Program-made: the position numbers and the translations under genes
Part shown: piece by piece, positions 35,201-42,095 of the stretch
How the letters are laid out: each line of letters begins with the position of its first letter
How positions within the stretch are numbered: the first letter of the stretch is position 1
Source: Sphingobium arseniciresistens
GTDB taxonomy: Bacteria; Pseudomonadota; Alphaproteobacteria; Sphingomonadales; Sphingomonadaceae
Direction: 5' to 3'
Assembly (NCBI GenBank): GCA_029167225.1
Contig: JARFNK010000017.1
Coordinates: forward strand, 56,350-120,349
DNA length: 64,000 nt
The notes under the pieces: generated by a model
Seen by the model: only the letters and a program-made list of their open reading frames with translations
The model's database searches: none
What the model was told of the DNA's origin: nothing

Positions 35201-35787
35201 CGCAGGTCGTGCACGAAGGTCAGTTCGCCGGTAACCTTGGCGGGAATGTCCACGCGCGGCGCGGACCTGCCCACGACCGAATAGCGGCGGGGATCCTTCA
35301 CCGGATGATCGCGGTCCAGCGGCAGGCGGACGCGCTGCCCGGCGAGCAGTTCAGCGAAGGACAAGCCACGGTTGCCGTGCATCACTACCCCATCCTCGAT
35401 GCGCAGTTCGTCAGCCCCCACGTCCAGTCGTCGGGCGGCCATCTCGATCAGCGCGGTGCGCGCCTGCGCCGCGGCGGCGCGCAGCGGGACGGCGGCGGTC
35501 TGGATGGTGTCGCTCGCGATCGTCGCGCCCTGGTTGGGTGCGCGCGCGGTGTCGCCAAGGTACATCCGCACGCCGGCGGGATCGACGTCGAGTTCCTCGG
35601 CTACGATCTGTGCCAGCGCAGTACGGATTCCCGTTCCCAGATCGACATGGCCGTTGAAGCCGTGGACCACTCCTTGCGCATCGACCAGCACGTAGGGAAG
35701 CTCACGCCCATCGTCTTCGCGCTCGCTCACGAGCAGACTGTCGGGCATGCCAATGATCTCGTCGAGGGCAAGGCTCGCCGCGCTCAC
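32251..35787 (-). CDS. nicB: Nicotinate dehydrogenase, molybdopterin/cytochrome c subunit
   Basis: The 1178-residue subunit hydroxylates nicotinate at C6. Residues 1 to about 740 are an isoquinoline-oxidoreductase-like molybdopterin domain, starting with GFNGHVDLGTGIRTALAQIVAEELDV and including the hammerhead part KVTGELTFVHDLRVDGMLHGRVV; GAGESASVP carries the expected catalytic Glu. One membrane helix (about 754-773) follows, then three cytochrome c domains with CxxCH at Cys805, Cys951 and Cys1083. The length matches NicB of Pseudomonas putida. The GTG start overlaps the nicA stop. Electrons should pass from molybdenum through NicA iron-sulfur centres to the haems and the respiratory chain. 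Confidence 0.93.
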   Translation of the reverse strand: MSAASLALDEIIGMPDSLLVSEREDDGRELPYVLVDAQGVVHGFNGHVDLGTGIRTALAQIVAEELDVDPAGVRMYLGDTARAPNQGATIASDTIQTAAVPLRAAAAQARTALIEMAARRLDVGADELRIEDGVVMHGNRGLSFAELLAGQRVRLPLDRDHPVKDPRRYSVVGRSAPRVDIPAKVTGELTFVHDLRVDGMLHGRVVRPPYAGIDGGDFVGTSLIAVDRASIAHLPGIVAIVTQGDFVGVVAQREEIAELAMHLLAVEWKPAPALRDMENLAEAIGASDTRPRYLHEQGDVDAAIADAAMPMDRTYVWPYQMHASIGPSCAVADWQDGFLRVWSGTQNPYPMRADLAGLLDIPVEQVDVVRMEAAGCYGRNCADDVTADAALLARAVGAPVRVQLTREQEHLWEPKGAGQLMQVRGALDEAGEALAYDYSSRYPSNGSPTLALLLTGKVSNQPEMWEMGDRTSVAPYDFPNKRVVIHDTAPIVRASWLRGVSALPNSFAHESWIDEAAAMAGVDAVEYRLRYLTDKRGIAVVEATAERAGWTPHTRPQTVPREGDWLRGRGFAYALYVHSKFPGYGAAWAAWVADVAVNARTGEVRVEKVTVGHDAGLMINPDGVRHQIHGNVVQSASRALVEQVPFDERGVAALEWGNYPLITFPEVPEIDVLMLPQPDEPPLGAGESASVPSAAAIANALYDATGIRFREPPFTPEKVREALAEKGLLLAPEPPAQAPAWTEARPGIGRKWRWNLSGIGAGLAAGMAIAMPWRSALAPAVPPPAGFYSAATIERGRQVAAAGDCAVCHTAPGGKVNAGGRAMETPFGTVYSTNITPDPVHGIGTWSLAAFTRAMREGISRDGRHLYPAFPYTAFAKLTDTDIGALYAYLTSQPAVSHAPPPTRLPFPFNQRAGLALWNAAFHDPRAWQDDPARSPEWNRGAYLVEGVGHCGACHTPRNAAGAEVKGSGRYAGALVDGWWAPALSATHADGVPWSEQDFYEYLRHGQSARHGVAGGPMAPVIAELGSLPDTDLRAMAIYLASLGHGDMTAEWQAAVARQLETRAQERAVGLKGAGARAFEAACAVCHTPGPVPGFGLRPPLATNSAVRAPVPDNLVRTILEGAQSQAFPERGMMPGFARAMSDRQVAQIARYVRARFAPDQPEWTDIERAVAAARLHP

Positions 35788-36287
35788 AGCTTTCCCCCCC
35801 GCGCGAGCGCCTCTACCGCCAGTTCCACGGACCGGACGATCTCCACATGGGTGCCGCAGCGGCAGAGGTTGTGCCGCAGCGCGTCGACGATCGTGGCGCG
35901 GCTGGGCGCGGGATCGTGGCGCAGCAGCGCCTGCGCGGTCATGACCATGCCGTTGAGGCAATAGCCGCACTGGGCCCCCTGCCCTTCAATGAAAGCGCGC
36001 TGCACAAGTCCTGGCGCCTCACGGGTGCCCAATCCCTCCAGCGTCGCGACGCTGCGCCCCTCGACCGCAGCGACGCTCAACGTGCAGGCACGCGCGGCCA
36101 GATCGTCCACCAGCACCGCGCAGGCACCGCACTGGCCGTAGCCGCAGCCGTATTTGGGGCCATTCAGCCCGGCATCGTTGCGCAGAACTTCAAGCAGGCG
36201 CGTGTGCGGCGCCACCTCCAGCGAGAAGGGGGACCCGTTGAGCGTGAACCCGATCGTCCGGGCTGGGGTTGCGTGGGGCGGGTTCAT
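35784..36287 (-). CDS. nicA: Nicotinate dehydrogenase, [2Fe-2S] subunit
   Basis: The 167-residue protein has the two [2Fe-2S] clusters of xanthine-oxidase small subunits: plant-ferredoxin type in YGCGYGQCGACAVLVDD with the later Cys in AARACTLSV, and the helical type in GAQCGYCLNGMVM and NLCRCGTHVEIV. It relays electrons from the NicB molybdenum site. The ATG at 36287 gives MNPPHATPARTIGFTLNG. It lies four bases after the flavin reductase gene and overlaps nicB by four bases. Confidence 0.95.
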   Translation of the reverse strand: MNPPHATPARTIGFTLNGSPFSLEVAPHTRLLEVLRNDAGLNGPKYGCGYGQCGACAVLVDDLAARACTLSVAAVEGRSVATLEGLGTREAPGLVQRAFIEGQGAQCGYCLNGMVMTAQALLRHDPAPSRATIVDALRHNLCRCGTHVEIVRSVELAVEALARGGKL

Positions 36288-36291
36288 GATC

Positions 36292-36936
36292 TCAATCCTG
36301 CGGGATCCGGGGTGGGCGGGACATGGAGAAGAAGCTGGCAGGCATAGCCTCGGCGTACTGGTCGGCATAACCGGCCCGCTGGATGATGCCGGCATGGGTG
36401 GTGTCGAACAGGCCATCGACGAGGTGCATTCGGGCCAGATGGACGCCCACGATCTCGCCGATCACGAGCCAGGCCCCCGCCTCCCGGCCATCATGGCCGC
36501 GCAGCCGGTGCACATCGACCAGCCGGCATTCCAGCGCTGCGGGGCTTGCCGCGACCCGTGGGCAGGACACCGCCGTTCCCGGCAACCGTTCGAGGCCGGC
36601 GGCGGCGAACTCGTCGATCCCTGCGGAATGCATGGCTGCAGTGACGTTCATCGGATCGGCCAGGTCGCGGGTGGCCAGATTGCACGTGAACTCGCCGGTG
36701 GCCTCGGCATTGCGCAAGGTATCCTTGCGCCCGATGCTGGAGAACGCGACCAGCGGCGGCGCGTCGCAGACCATGTTGAAGAAGCTGTAGGGCGCGAGAT
36801 TGGCAGTGCCATCGGCTGCCAGAGTGGAAATCCACCCGATCGGGCGCGGGGCGATCACCGCCTTGAGCGGATCCCGGCGAAGACCGGAGCCTTCGGCGGG
36901 GCGATAGAAGTGAAACGCGCCCGCATACCCGGTCAT
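36292..36936 (-). CDS. Flavin reductase-like FMN-binding protein within the nic operon
   Basis: The 214-residue protein is of the DIM6/NTAB flavin reductase family: RDPLKAVIAPRPIGWISTLAADGTANLAPYSFFNMVCDAPPLVAFSS is the FMN-binding split barrel, and EFTCNLATRDLADPMNVTA follows. Such proteins either reduce FMN for a two-component oxygenase or act on their own substrate. It overlaps the nicF stop by four bases (ATGA) and is four bases from nicA, so it is a full member of the operon. The classical nic clusters I know lack it, and NicC should not need a separate reductase, so its role is open. Confidence 0.85.
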   Translation of the reverse strand: MTGYAGAFHFYRPAEGSGLRRDPLKAVIAPRPIGWISTLAADGTANLAPYSFFNMVCDAPPLVAFSSIGRKDTLRNAEATGEFTCNLATRDLADPMNVTAAMHSAGIDEFAAAGLERLPGTAVSCPRVAASPAALECRLVDVHRLRGHDGREAGAWLVIGEIVGVHLARMHLVDGLFDTTHAGIIQRAGYADQYAEAMPASFFSMSRPPRIPQD

Positions 36937-37550
36937 CGCGCGACGACCCGCAGCAGGTCGTCGAGCATCATCACTTCGGCGTTCTTCTGTCGCATGTCGA
37001 ACAGGTTGGCCTCGTGCGGAGCGATCGCGCGGTCTCCCACGCAGTCCTCCACTACCACAGGGCGCAGGCCATGACACATCGCATCGACCACGCTGGCGCG
37101 CACGCAGCCCGATGTCACGCAGCCCGCGACCACCAGCGTACGCACCTGGCGGGCAGCGTACCAGGCGGCCAGATCAGTGCCGAAGAAGGCCGACGGAACA
37201 GTCTTGCGAACCACATATTCGCCCGCAGCGGGCGCAAGTTCCTCGACGATCTGGCTGCCGTGGCTGTCTTCGGTCAGCGCCAGCAAGCTGGGCACCTTCT
37301 CTGCGAAGATGTTCGCGTTGGCGCCATCGCCGGCGAACACGATCCGCGTGTGGGCAATGGGCCAGCCTGCCTCGCGGGCGTGCGCCAGGAGATTGACGCT
37401 GCGGGCGATAGCGGGGCCGATATTGCCGCCACCAAAAGCGCCCGGATTGGCAAAGCCATTGACGAAGTCGATCAACAGCAGGCCATAGGGCGGCGCGATC
37501 CGCAGCGCGGTGCCGAAGCCCTGCCGGGCGTAGATGTCGGGCGCGCTCAT
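36933..37550 (-). CDS. nicF: Maleamate amidohydrolase
   Basis: The 205-residue isochorismatase-like hydrolase should convert maleamate to maleate and ammonia. The cysteine-hydrolase triad is visible as Asp28 (GLLLIDFVNGF), Lys116 (YVVRKTVPSAFFGT) and Cys149 (VAGCVTSGCVRASVVDA). Length and sequence fit NicF. Isochorismatases as a family have many substrates; the call depends on the surrounding complete nic pathway. Its start overlaps the nicX stop by four bases. Confidence 0.9.
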   Translation of the reverse strand: MSAPDIYARQGFGTALRIAPPYGLLLIDFVNGFANPGAFGGGNIGPAIARSVNLLAHAREAGWPIAHTRIVFAGDGANANIFAEKVPSLLALTEDSHGSQIVEELAPAAGEYVVRKTVPSAFFGTDLAAWYAARQVRTLVVAGCVTSGCVRASVVDAMCHGLRPVVVEDCVGDRAIAPHEANLFDMRQKNAEVMMLDDLLRVVAR

Positions 37551-38590
37551 ACCGAGATCTCCTCGACCAGTCGGCCGTTCTCGACCACCACCGTCTGGTC
37601 GAGCTTCACGGTGCAGTGTCGCAGCGGTATGTCAATGTGGCACGCGGTGTTGCGCTCGCCGCCGACCTCAGTGTTGGGGCCCAGCGAGAACAGGAAGTTG
37701 CCGGCGAAGGCACGCGCGTCCATGGCTATGGTCTGCTCCTTGTCGTACAGCCCCATGGTCGACCAGCGCGCCCGCTTCTGAAGGCCCCAGCCGATGTGCG
37801 AGATGGCATAGCCTTCCGGGTCGCCGAAGCCTTCCATGTAGTCGCTGAGCAGATCGGCATCGAGCCCGCCCCCGATGCGCGTAACGTACCCCTTCTCCAC
37901 CGTCAGCGTGATCGGGGCGGAGGCATAGGACTTCTGGGGCAGCAGGATGTCGCCTCGGTCGATGACGATCGTGCCTGAGGTTGCGTGCTCGTTCGGCCAG
38001 GTCAGCACGAAGCCGGAGGGCCAGTGGTCCCAGCGCCCGCGTTCGTCGACGAAACCATATTCGAGGACGGCGGGGTACTGCCCTAAAGGACAGGTCAGGT
38101 CAGTGCCCGCCGCCGAGGTCACGCGCATCGTCGAGGACCGTTCGATCAGTCGCGCGCCGGCCTGGACCGCGCTGCGATCGTCGAGCGTGGGGACCATGCG
38201 GGCCAGCACTTCCGGCGGCTCGACCGCGAGAAGGATGCTGGTGCCAGATTCGAGGATTTCGGCCTGTTCGGGGGAGAACAGCAGCAGCATGAGATCGAGC
38301 ACCAGGTCGCTGGCCTTGCACATCTCCATCGCAGCGCGATTTCCGGTGAGCGGCGTCGTCCCGACGTAGGCCAGCGGATCGCGGCTGTGCGACAGCGCGC
38401 CGTTCACCGGCAGCATGTCGAGCCGGTTGACGAACGCACCAGCGGCCTGCGCGGCCTGGATCGCGCAGCGCAGGGTCTGCGGATGCGTGAGCGGCCCGGT
38501 GAGGATGGTCACGCTTTGCCCCGGCGCAAGACGGCTCAGTTCAAGCACCCGGCGCCAGGCGCCGGTCAATTCGTAGTCGCTGATGGGCAC
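37547..38590 (-). CDS. nicX: 2,5-dihydroxypyridine 5,6-dioxygenase
   Basis: The 347-residue non-haem iron enzyme opens the pyridine ring to N-formylmaleamate. The family iron ligands, which I recall as His265, His318 and Asp320 in Pseudomonas putida, are found at exactly these positions here: His265 in AISHIGWGLQ, His318 and Asp320 in ACHIDIPL. This makes the call firm. The start is GTG, supported by GAAGGAG eight bases upstream. It is the first gene of the reverse operon nicX-nicF-flavin reductase-nicA-nicB and diverges from nicE across 134 bases. Confidence 0.95.
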   Translation of the reverse strand: MPISDYELTGAWRRVLELSRLAPGQSVTILTGPLTHPQTLRCAIQAAQAAGAFVNRLDMLPVNGALSHSRDPLAYVGTTPLTGNRAAMEMCKASDLVLDLMLLLFSPEQAEILESGTSILLAVEPPEVLARMVPTLDDRSAVQAGARLIERSSTMRVTSAAGTDLTCPLGQYPAVLEYGFVDERGRWDHWPSGFVLTWPNEHATSGTIVIDRGDILLPQKSYASAPITLTVEKGYVTRIGGGLDADLLSDYMEGFGDPEGYAISHIGWGLQKRARWSTMGLYDKEQTIAMDARAFAGNFLFSLGPNTEVGGERNTACHIDIPLRHCTVKLDQTVVVENGRLVEEISV

Positions 38591-38639
38591 TCGGGCGTCT
38601 CCTTCGGGGCAGCTTCACAAAAGGTCTGGACAACGTCAG

Positions 38640-38657
38640 ATTTGTATGTTTACAAAT
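38640..38657. promoter_or_regulatory. Perfect inverted repeat in the nicX-nicE divergent promoter region, candidate NicR operator
   Basis: ATTTGTA (38640-38646), spacer TGTT, TACAAAT (38651-38657): a perfect 7-bp inverted repeat, AT-rich in a GC-rich background, of the size bound by MarR dimers. It lies 50 bases from the nicX start and 67 from the nicE start, so one bound dimer could control both operons. The binding protein is inferred from the neighbouring marR-type gene. Confidence 0.6.
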
Positions 38658-38724
38658 GAATAAACGTCAAGCGCATCGGCTTGTCAATCGCCTTTCGCTC
38701 GCGGTCCCACCCAAGGAGACAAAC

Positions 38725-39477
38725 TTGAGCAAGTCCTTCAAGATCGGGCAGATTGTCCCGAGTTCCAATACCACTATGGAGACCGAGATCCCAGCGATGC
38801 TGCGCGCCCGAGAGCTGGTCTACCCCGAGAGATTCACCTTCCATTCCAGCCGTATGCGTATGAAAAAGGTGGTGAAGGAAGAATTGGCCGCGATGGACGC
38901 CGAGTCCGATCGCTGCGCGGTCGAGCTCAGCGACGCTCAGGTCGATATCCTGGGCTATGCTTGCCTCGTGGCGATCATGGCGATGGGGCCCGGCTATCAC
39001 CGCCAGTCGCAGGCCCGCCTGCAGGGACGCACGCAGGAGACCGGCACCGACATCCGTGTGATCACCAGCGCCGGCGCGCTGGTCGACAGCCTTCACCACA
39101 TGGGGGTCAAGAAGGTCGCGCTGGTGGCGCCCTACATGAAGCCGCTCACCCAGCTCGTCGTCGATTACATCGACGCGGAAGGGATCGAGGTGGTGGACCA
39201 TGTCGCCCTCGAGATCCCCGACAACCTTGATGTCGCACGGCACGATCCGGCAAAGTTGCCGGACATCGTCGCCAGCCTGAACATCGCCGATGCCGAGGCG
39301 ATCGTCCTGTCAGCCTGCGTGCAGATGCCTTCGCTGCCGGCGGTGGCGACCGTCGAGGCGCGCTTTGGCAAACCCGTCGTCACCGCCGCCGTGGCGACGA
39401 CCTTCCAGATGTTGCGCGCGCTCGATCTCAAACCCGTGGCGCCCGGCGCCGGCGCGCTGCTTTCCGGCGCATACTGA
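38725..39477 (+). CDS. nicE: Maleate isomerase
   Basis: The 250-residue Asp/Glu-racemase-superfamily enzyme converts maleate to fumarate, the last step of the pathway. The two catalytic cysteines are Cys80 (DILGYACLVAIMAMGPG) and Cys198 (EAIVLSACVQMPS), two positions off the Cys82/Cys200 I recall for Pseudomonas enzymes. The start is decided by the ribosome site: AAGGAG at 38712-38717 is seven bases before TTG at 38725, and this gives the family length of 250. The ATG at 38656 would add 23 residues without family match. Confidence 0.94.
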   Translation: MSKSFKIGQIVPSSNTTMETEIPAMLRARELVYPERFTFHSSRMRMKKVVKEELAAMDAESDRCAVELSDAQVDILGYACLVAIMAMGPGYHRQSQARLQGRTQETGTDIRVITSAGALVDSLHHMGVKKVALVAPYMKPLTQLVVDYIDAEGIEVVDHVALEIPDNLDVARHDPAKLPDIVASLNIADAEAIVLSACVQMPSLPAVATVEARFGKPVVTAAVATTFQMLRALDLKPVAPGAGALLSGAY

Positions 39478-39488
39478 GGAAACGGATC

Positions 39489-40289
39489 ATGGACAGCAGA
39501 TACCTGGGCGGCTTCCACGTTCACGCCAACGGCATCCGCCAGCACATCCTGCGCTATGGGGGCGCGGGAACGCCGCTGCTGCTGGTGCCCGGCATCACCA
39601 GCCCGGCGATCACCTGGGGCTTCGTCGCCGAGGAACTCGCCGCCACCCATGACGTCCACGTGCTCGACGTCCGCGGACGTGGGCTGTCGCAGTCGGGCTC
39701 GCAGATCGACTACCGGCTTGATGCCTGCGCGAGCGACGTCAACGCCGTCGCCGAGGTCCTGGGCTGGAACGACGCGGCGCTAATGGGGCACTCGATGGGA
39801 GCGCGTCACGCGATCCGCGCCTGCCGCATCGACGGCTCGCGCTTCGGCCGCGTGGTGCTGGTGGATCCGCCCATGTCAGGGCCGGGCCGCCGCCCCTACC
39901 CTTCGAAGCTGCCCTGGTACATCGATTCCATGGCGCTCGCCCGGCATGGCGCTGACCTGGAGACGCTGCGCGCCTTCACGCCGACCTGGACTGACGAGCA
40001 GATCGCCCTGCGCGCGCAGTGGCTGCACACCTGCGACCAGGCCGCGATCCTGTCGTCCTTCGCGAGCTTCCACGACGACGACGTTCACGCTGATCTGCCG
40101 GCACTGAGGCAACCTGCCCTGCTCGTCTCCGCCGAACATGGCGACGTGGTGCGCGACGTGGATGCAGATGAGTGCATCGCGCTCGCTCCGGCGCTCTCGC
40201 ATGTGCGCGTTCTCGATGCCGGACACATGATCCCTTGGGACAATCTCCCAGGCTTCCTTGCCGCAGTGCGGCCCTTTCTCGCGGCCTGA
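39489..40289 (+). CDS. nicD: N-formylmaleamate deformylase
   Basis: The 266-residue alpha/beta hydrolase should cleave N-formylmaleamate to formate and maleamate. The triad is Ser102 (MGHSMGARHA), Asp126 (VLVDPPMSG) and His246 (DAGHMIPWDN), each one residue from the Ser101, Asp125 and His245 I recall for NicD. The oxyanion region VPGITSPAITWGF is present. GAGGAAAC precedes the ATG. It is 11 bases after nicE in the forward operon. Confidence 0.93.
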   Translation: MDSRYLGGFHVHANGIRQHILRYGGAGTPLLLVPGITSPAITWGFVAEELAATHDVHVLDVRGRGLSQSGSQIDYRLDACASDVNAVAEVLGWNDAALMGHSMGARHAIRACRIDGSRFGRVVLVDPPMSGPGRRPYPSKLPWYIDSMALARHGADLETLRAFTPTWTDEQIALRAQWLHTCDQAAILSSFASFHDDDVHADLPALRQPALLVSAEHGDVVRDVDADECIALAPALSHVRVLDAGHMIPWDNLPGFLAAVRPFLAA

Positions 40290-40322
40290 CCGCGCCGTTC
40301 CGTTCCATATTGGAGACCGATC

Positions 40323-41465
40323 TTGAAACAGACTGAAATCGCGATCGTGGGCGCGGGACTGGGCGGCCTCGCGGCTGGCCTGGCACTGCTCAAGCGCGGC
40401 TACGACGTCCACGTCTATGAGCAGGCGGAGACCTTTTCCCGCACCGGCGCGGGCATCCAGCTCGGGCCCAACGTGCTCAAAATCATGCGCCACCTCGGCC
40501 TGGAAGCGGCAGTCGAGGCGATGGGCTTCAAGCCCGACGCCTGGCTGAGCTACAGCGAGGAGGCCGAGTTGCTGGCCGACATCCCCCTCAACCGCCGCCG
40601 CCAGGACTATGGCGCCGCCTACGTCACCATTCACCGCGGCGACTTCCACGCCGTCCTCGTCGATCACTTCCCCGCCGACCGGCTGCACTTCGGCTGCCGC
40701 CTAGTCGGCCTGACGCAGGACGCGGACGGGGCGACGCTGTCGTTCGCGGATGGCGAGCCGATACGTACGCGGCTGGTGGTCGGCGCCGACGGAGTCAACT
40801 CCGCGGTGCGCGAGGCACTGCTGGGGGCCGAAGCGCCGCTTTACACCGGCTATGTCGGGCACCGCGCCATCTTCCCCGCCGAACGGTTCAGGCAAAGCGG
40901 CTTCGAGTTCCTTGGCAACGAGAAATGGTGGTCCAAGGACCGGCACTTCGTGGTCTACTTCCTCGACGACGCGGCCAAGGAGATGTACTTCGTCACCGGC
41001 GCACCCGAGGCGGAATGGAACCACGGCGCCTCGTTCGCGCCCTGCACCAAGGAGGAATTGCGCGAGGCGTTCGCGGACTATCACCCCAAGGTCCAAGCGA
41101 TGATCGACGCTGCCGGGGAAATCACCAAGTGGCCGCTGCTGACGCGGCCGCCGCTTGCCCTGTGGAGTGAAGGCCGGGTGGTGCTGCTCGGCGATGCCTG
41201 CCATCCCATGAAGCCGCACATGGCGCAGGGCGCGGCCATGGCGATCGAGGATTCGGCGATGCTCGACCGCTGCCTTGCCGAAGTCGGCGGCCTCGACGGC
41301 TTCGCCGCCGGCTTCGCACTTTACGAGGCGAACCGCCGCGAGCGCGCCTCGCGGGTGCAGGCCACTTCCAACGCCAACACTTGGCTGCGTACGCAAGAGG
41401 ACCCCGACTGGGTCTACGGCTACGACGTCTTCACCGTGCCGCTGGTCGAAGCGCAGCCGGCCTGA
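40323..41465 (+). CDS. nicC: 6-hydroxynicotinate 3-monooxygenase
   Basis: The 380-residue FAD enzyme decarboxylates and hydroxylates 6-hydroxynicotinate to 2,5-dihydroxypyridine using NADH and oxygen. The Rossmann motif IVGAGLGGLAAGLALL is at residues 8-23, TRLVVGADGVNSAVRE is the DG motif, and VVLLGDACHPMKPHMAQGAAMAIED the GD motif. The start is TTG, with GGAGA upstream. The active-site stretch reads GAGIQLGPN; I recall a histidine (His47) in the Pseudomonas enzyme where Gln46 stands here. DRHFVVYF with His208 probably matches the second active-site histidine. Confidence 0.92.
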   Translation: MKQTEIAIVGAGLGGLAAGLALLKRGYDVHVYEQAETFSRTGAGIQLGPNVLKIMRHLGLEAAVEAMGFKPDAWLSYSEEAELLADIPLNRRRQDYGAAYVTIHRGDFHAVLVDHFPADRLHFGCRLVGLTQDADGATLSFADGEPIRTRLVVGADGVNSAVREALLGAEAPLYTGYVGHRAIFPAERFRQSGFEFLGNEKWWSKDRHFVVYFLDDAAKEMYFVTGAPEAEWNHGASFAPCTKEELREAFADYHPKVQAMIDAAGEITKWPLLTRPPLALWSEGRVVLLGDACHPMKPHMAQGAAMAIEDSAMLDRCLAEVGGLDGFAAGFALYEANRRERASRVQATSNANTWLRTQEDPDWVYGYDVFTVPLVEAQPA

Positions 41466-41471
41466 CGCGCT

Positions 41472-41499
41472 GCGGGGCGCGCCTGCCGGCGCGCCCCGC
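41472..41499 (+). terminator. Strong hairpin after nicC
   Basis: GCGGGGCGCGCC (41472-41483), loop TGCC, GGCGCGCCCCGC (41488-41499): a perfect 12-bp GC stem starting seven bases after the nicC stop. There is no T-run, so it may attenuate rather than end transcription, or protect the mRNA 3' end; nicR lies 85 bases further. Confidence 0.6.
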
Positions 41500-41584
41500 G
41501 CATCTGCGTGAAATTCGCGGGCAAGGCTGGCCACCTGCCGGCAAAGGCGTTAAGCGCTGCGTCAACTGTTTGAGGACGCATGAA

Positions 41585-42091
41585 ATGTCAGCCACCAACC
41601 GATCATCGCACCAGAGCGCGGGCAAGGCGAATGCGGTGAACGCCGCAGCACAGCCGGCAACCGTCGAGCATCTGCCCGGCGATTACCGCATCGATCAACA
41701 GATCGGCCTCTTCATCCGCCGCGCGCACCAGCGGGCGAGCGCCATCTTCGCCGGCCATTTCAGCGCCTCCGGACTCAGTCCGCTCCAGTTCACCGCACTG
41801 GTGAAGGTCCGCGACGAAGGCCGGGTCTCGCAAAACCATCTGGGCCGGCTCGTCCATGCGGACCCGGCGACGATCATGGGCGTGGTCAACCGCCTGTCCA
41901 ATCGCGGACTCCTGCGCCGGCTGCCGGATTCGAACGACCGGCGGCGGACACAGCTGGCGATCACCTCGGACGGCCTGCGTCTGATCGAGGACCTGGAAGC
42001 GGCCGGCCATGCGGTGACGCGCGAGACGCTTTCCCCCCTCGATCCCGGCGAACAAGCCGAACTGTACCGTTTGCTGGACAAGATTGTCTGA
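41585..42091 (+). CDS. nicR: MarR family regulator of nicotinate catabolism
   Basis: The 168-residue protein has the MarR winged-helix plan: dimer helix RIDQQIGLFIRRAHQRASAIF, recognition region VSQNHLGRLVHADPATIMGVVNRLSNRGLLRR, and the wing LPDSNDRRRTQLAIT. By position and family it matches NicR, the repressor of nic genes whose known effector is 6-hydroxynicotinate. The likely operator is at 38640-38657. A weaker inverted repeat TGCGTC/GACGCA at 41557-41579 just before its start could serve autoregulation. It converges on the AraC gene, four bases apart. Confidence 0.88.
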   Translation: MSATNRSSHQSAGKANAVNAAAQPATVEHLPGDYRIDQQIGLFIRRAHQRASAIFAGHFSASGLSPLQFTALVKVRDEGRVSQNHLGRLVHADPATIMGVVNRLSNRGLLRRLPDSNDRRRTQLAITSDGLRLIEDLEAAGHAVTRETLSPLDPGEQAELYRLLDKIV

Positions 42092-42095
42092 CCGC

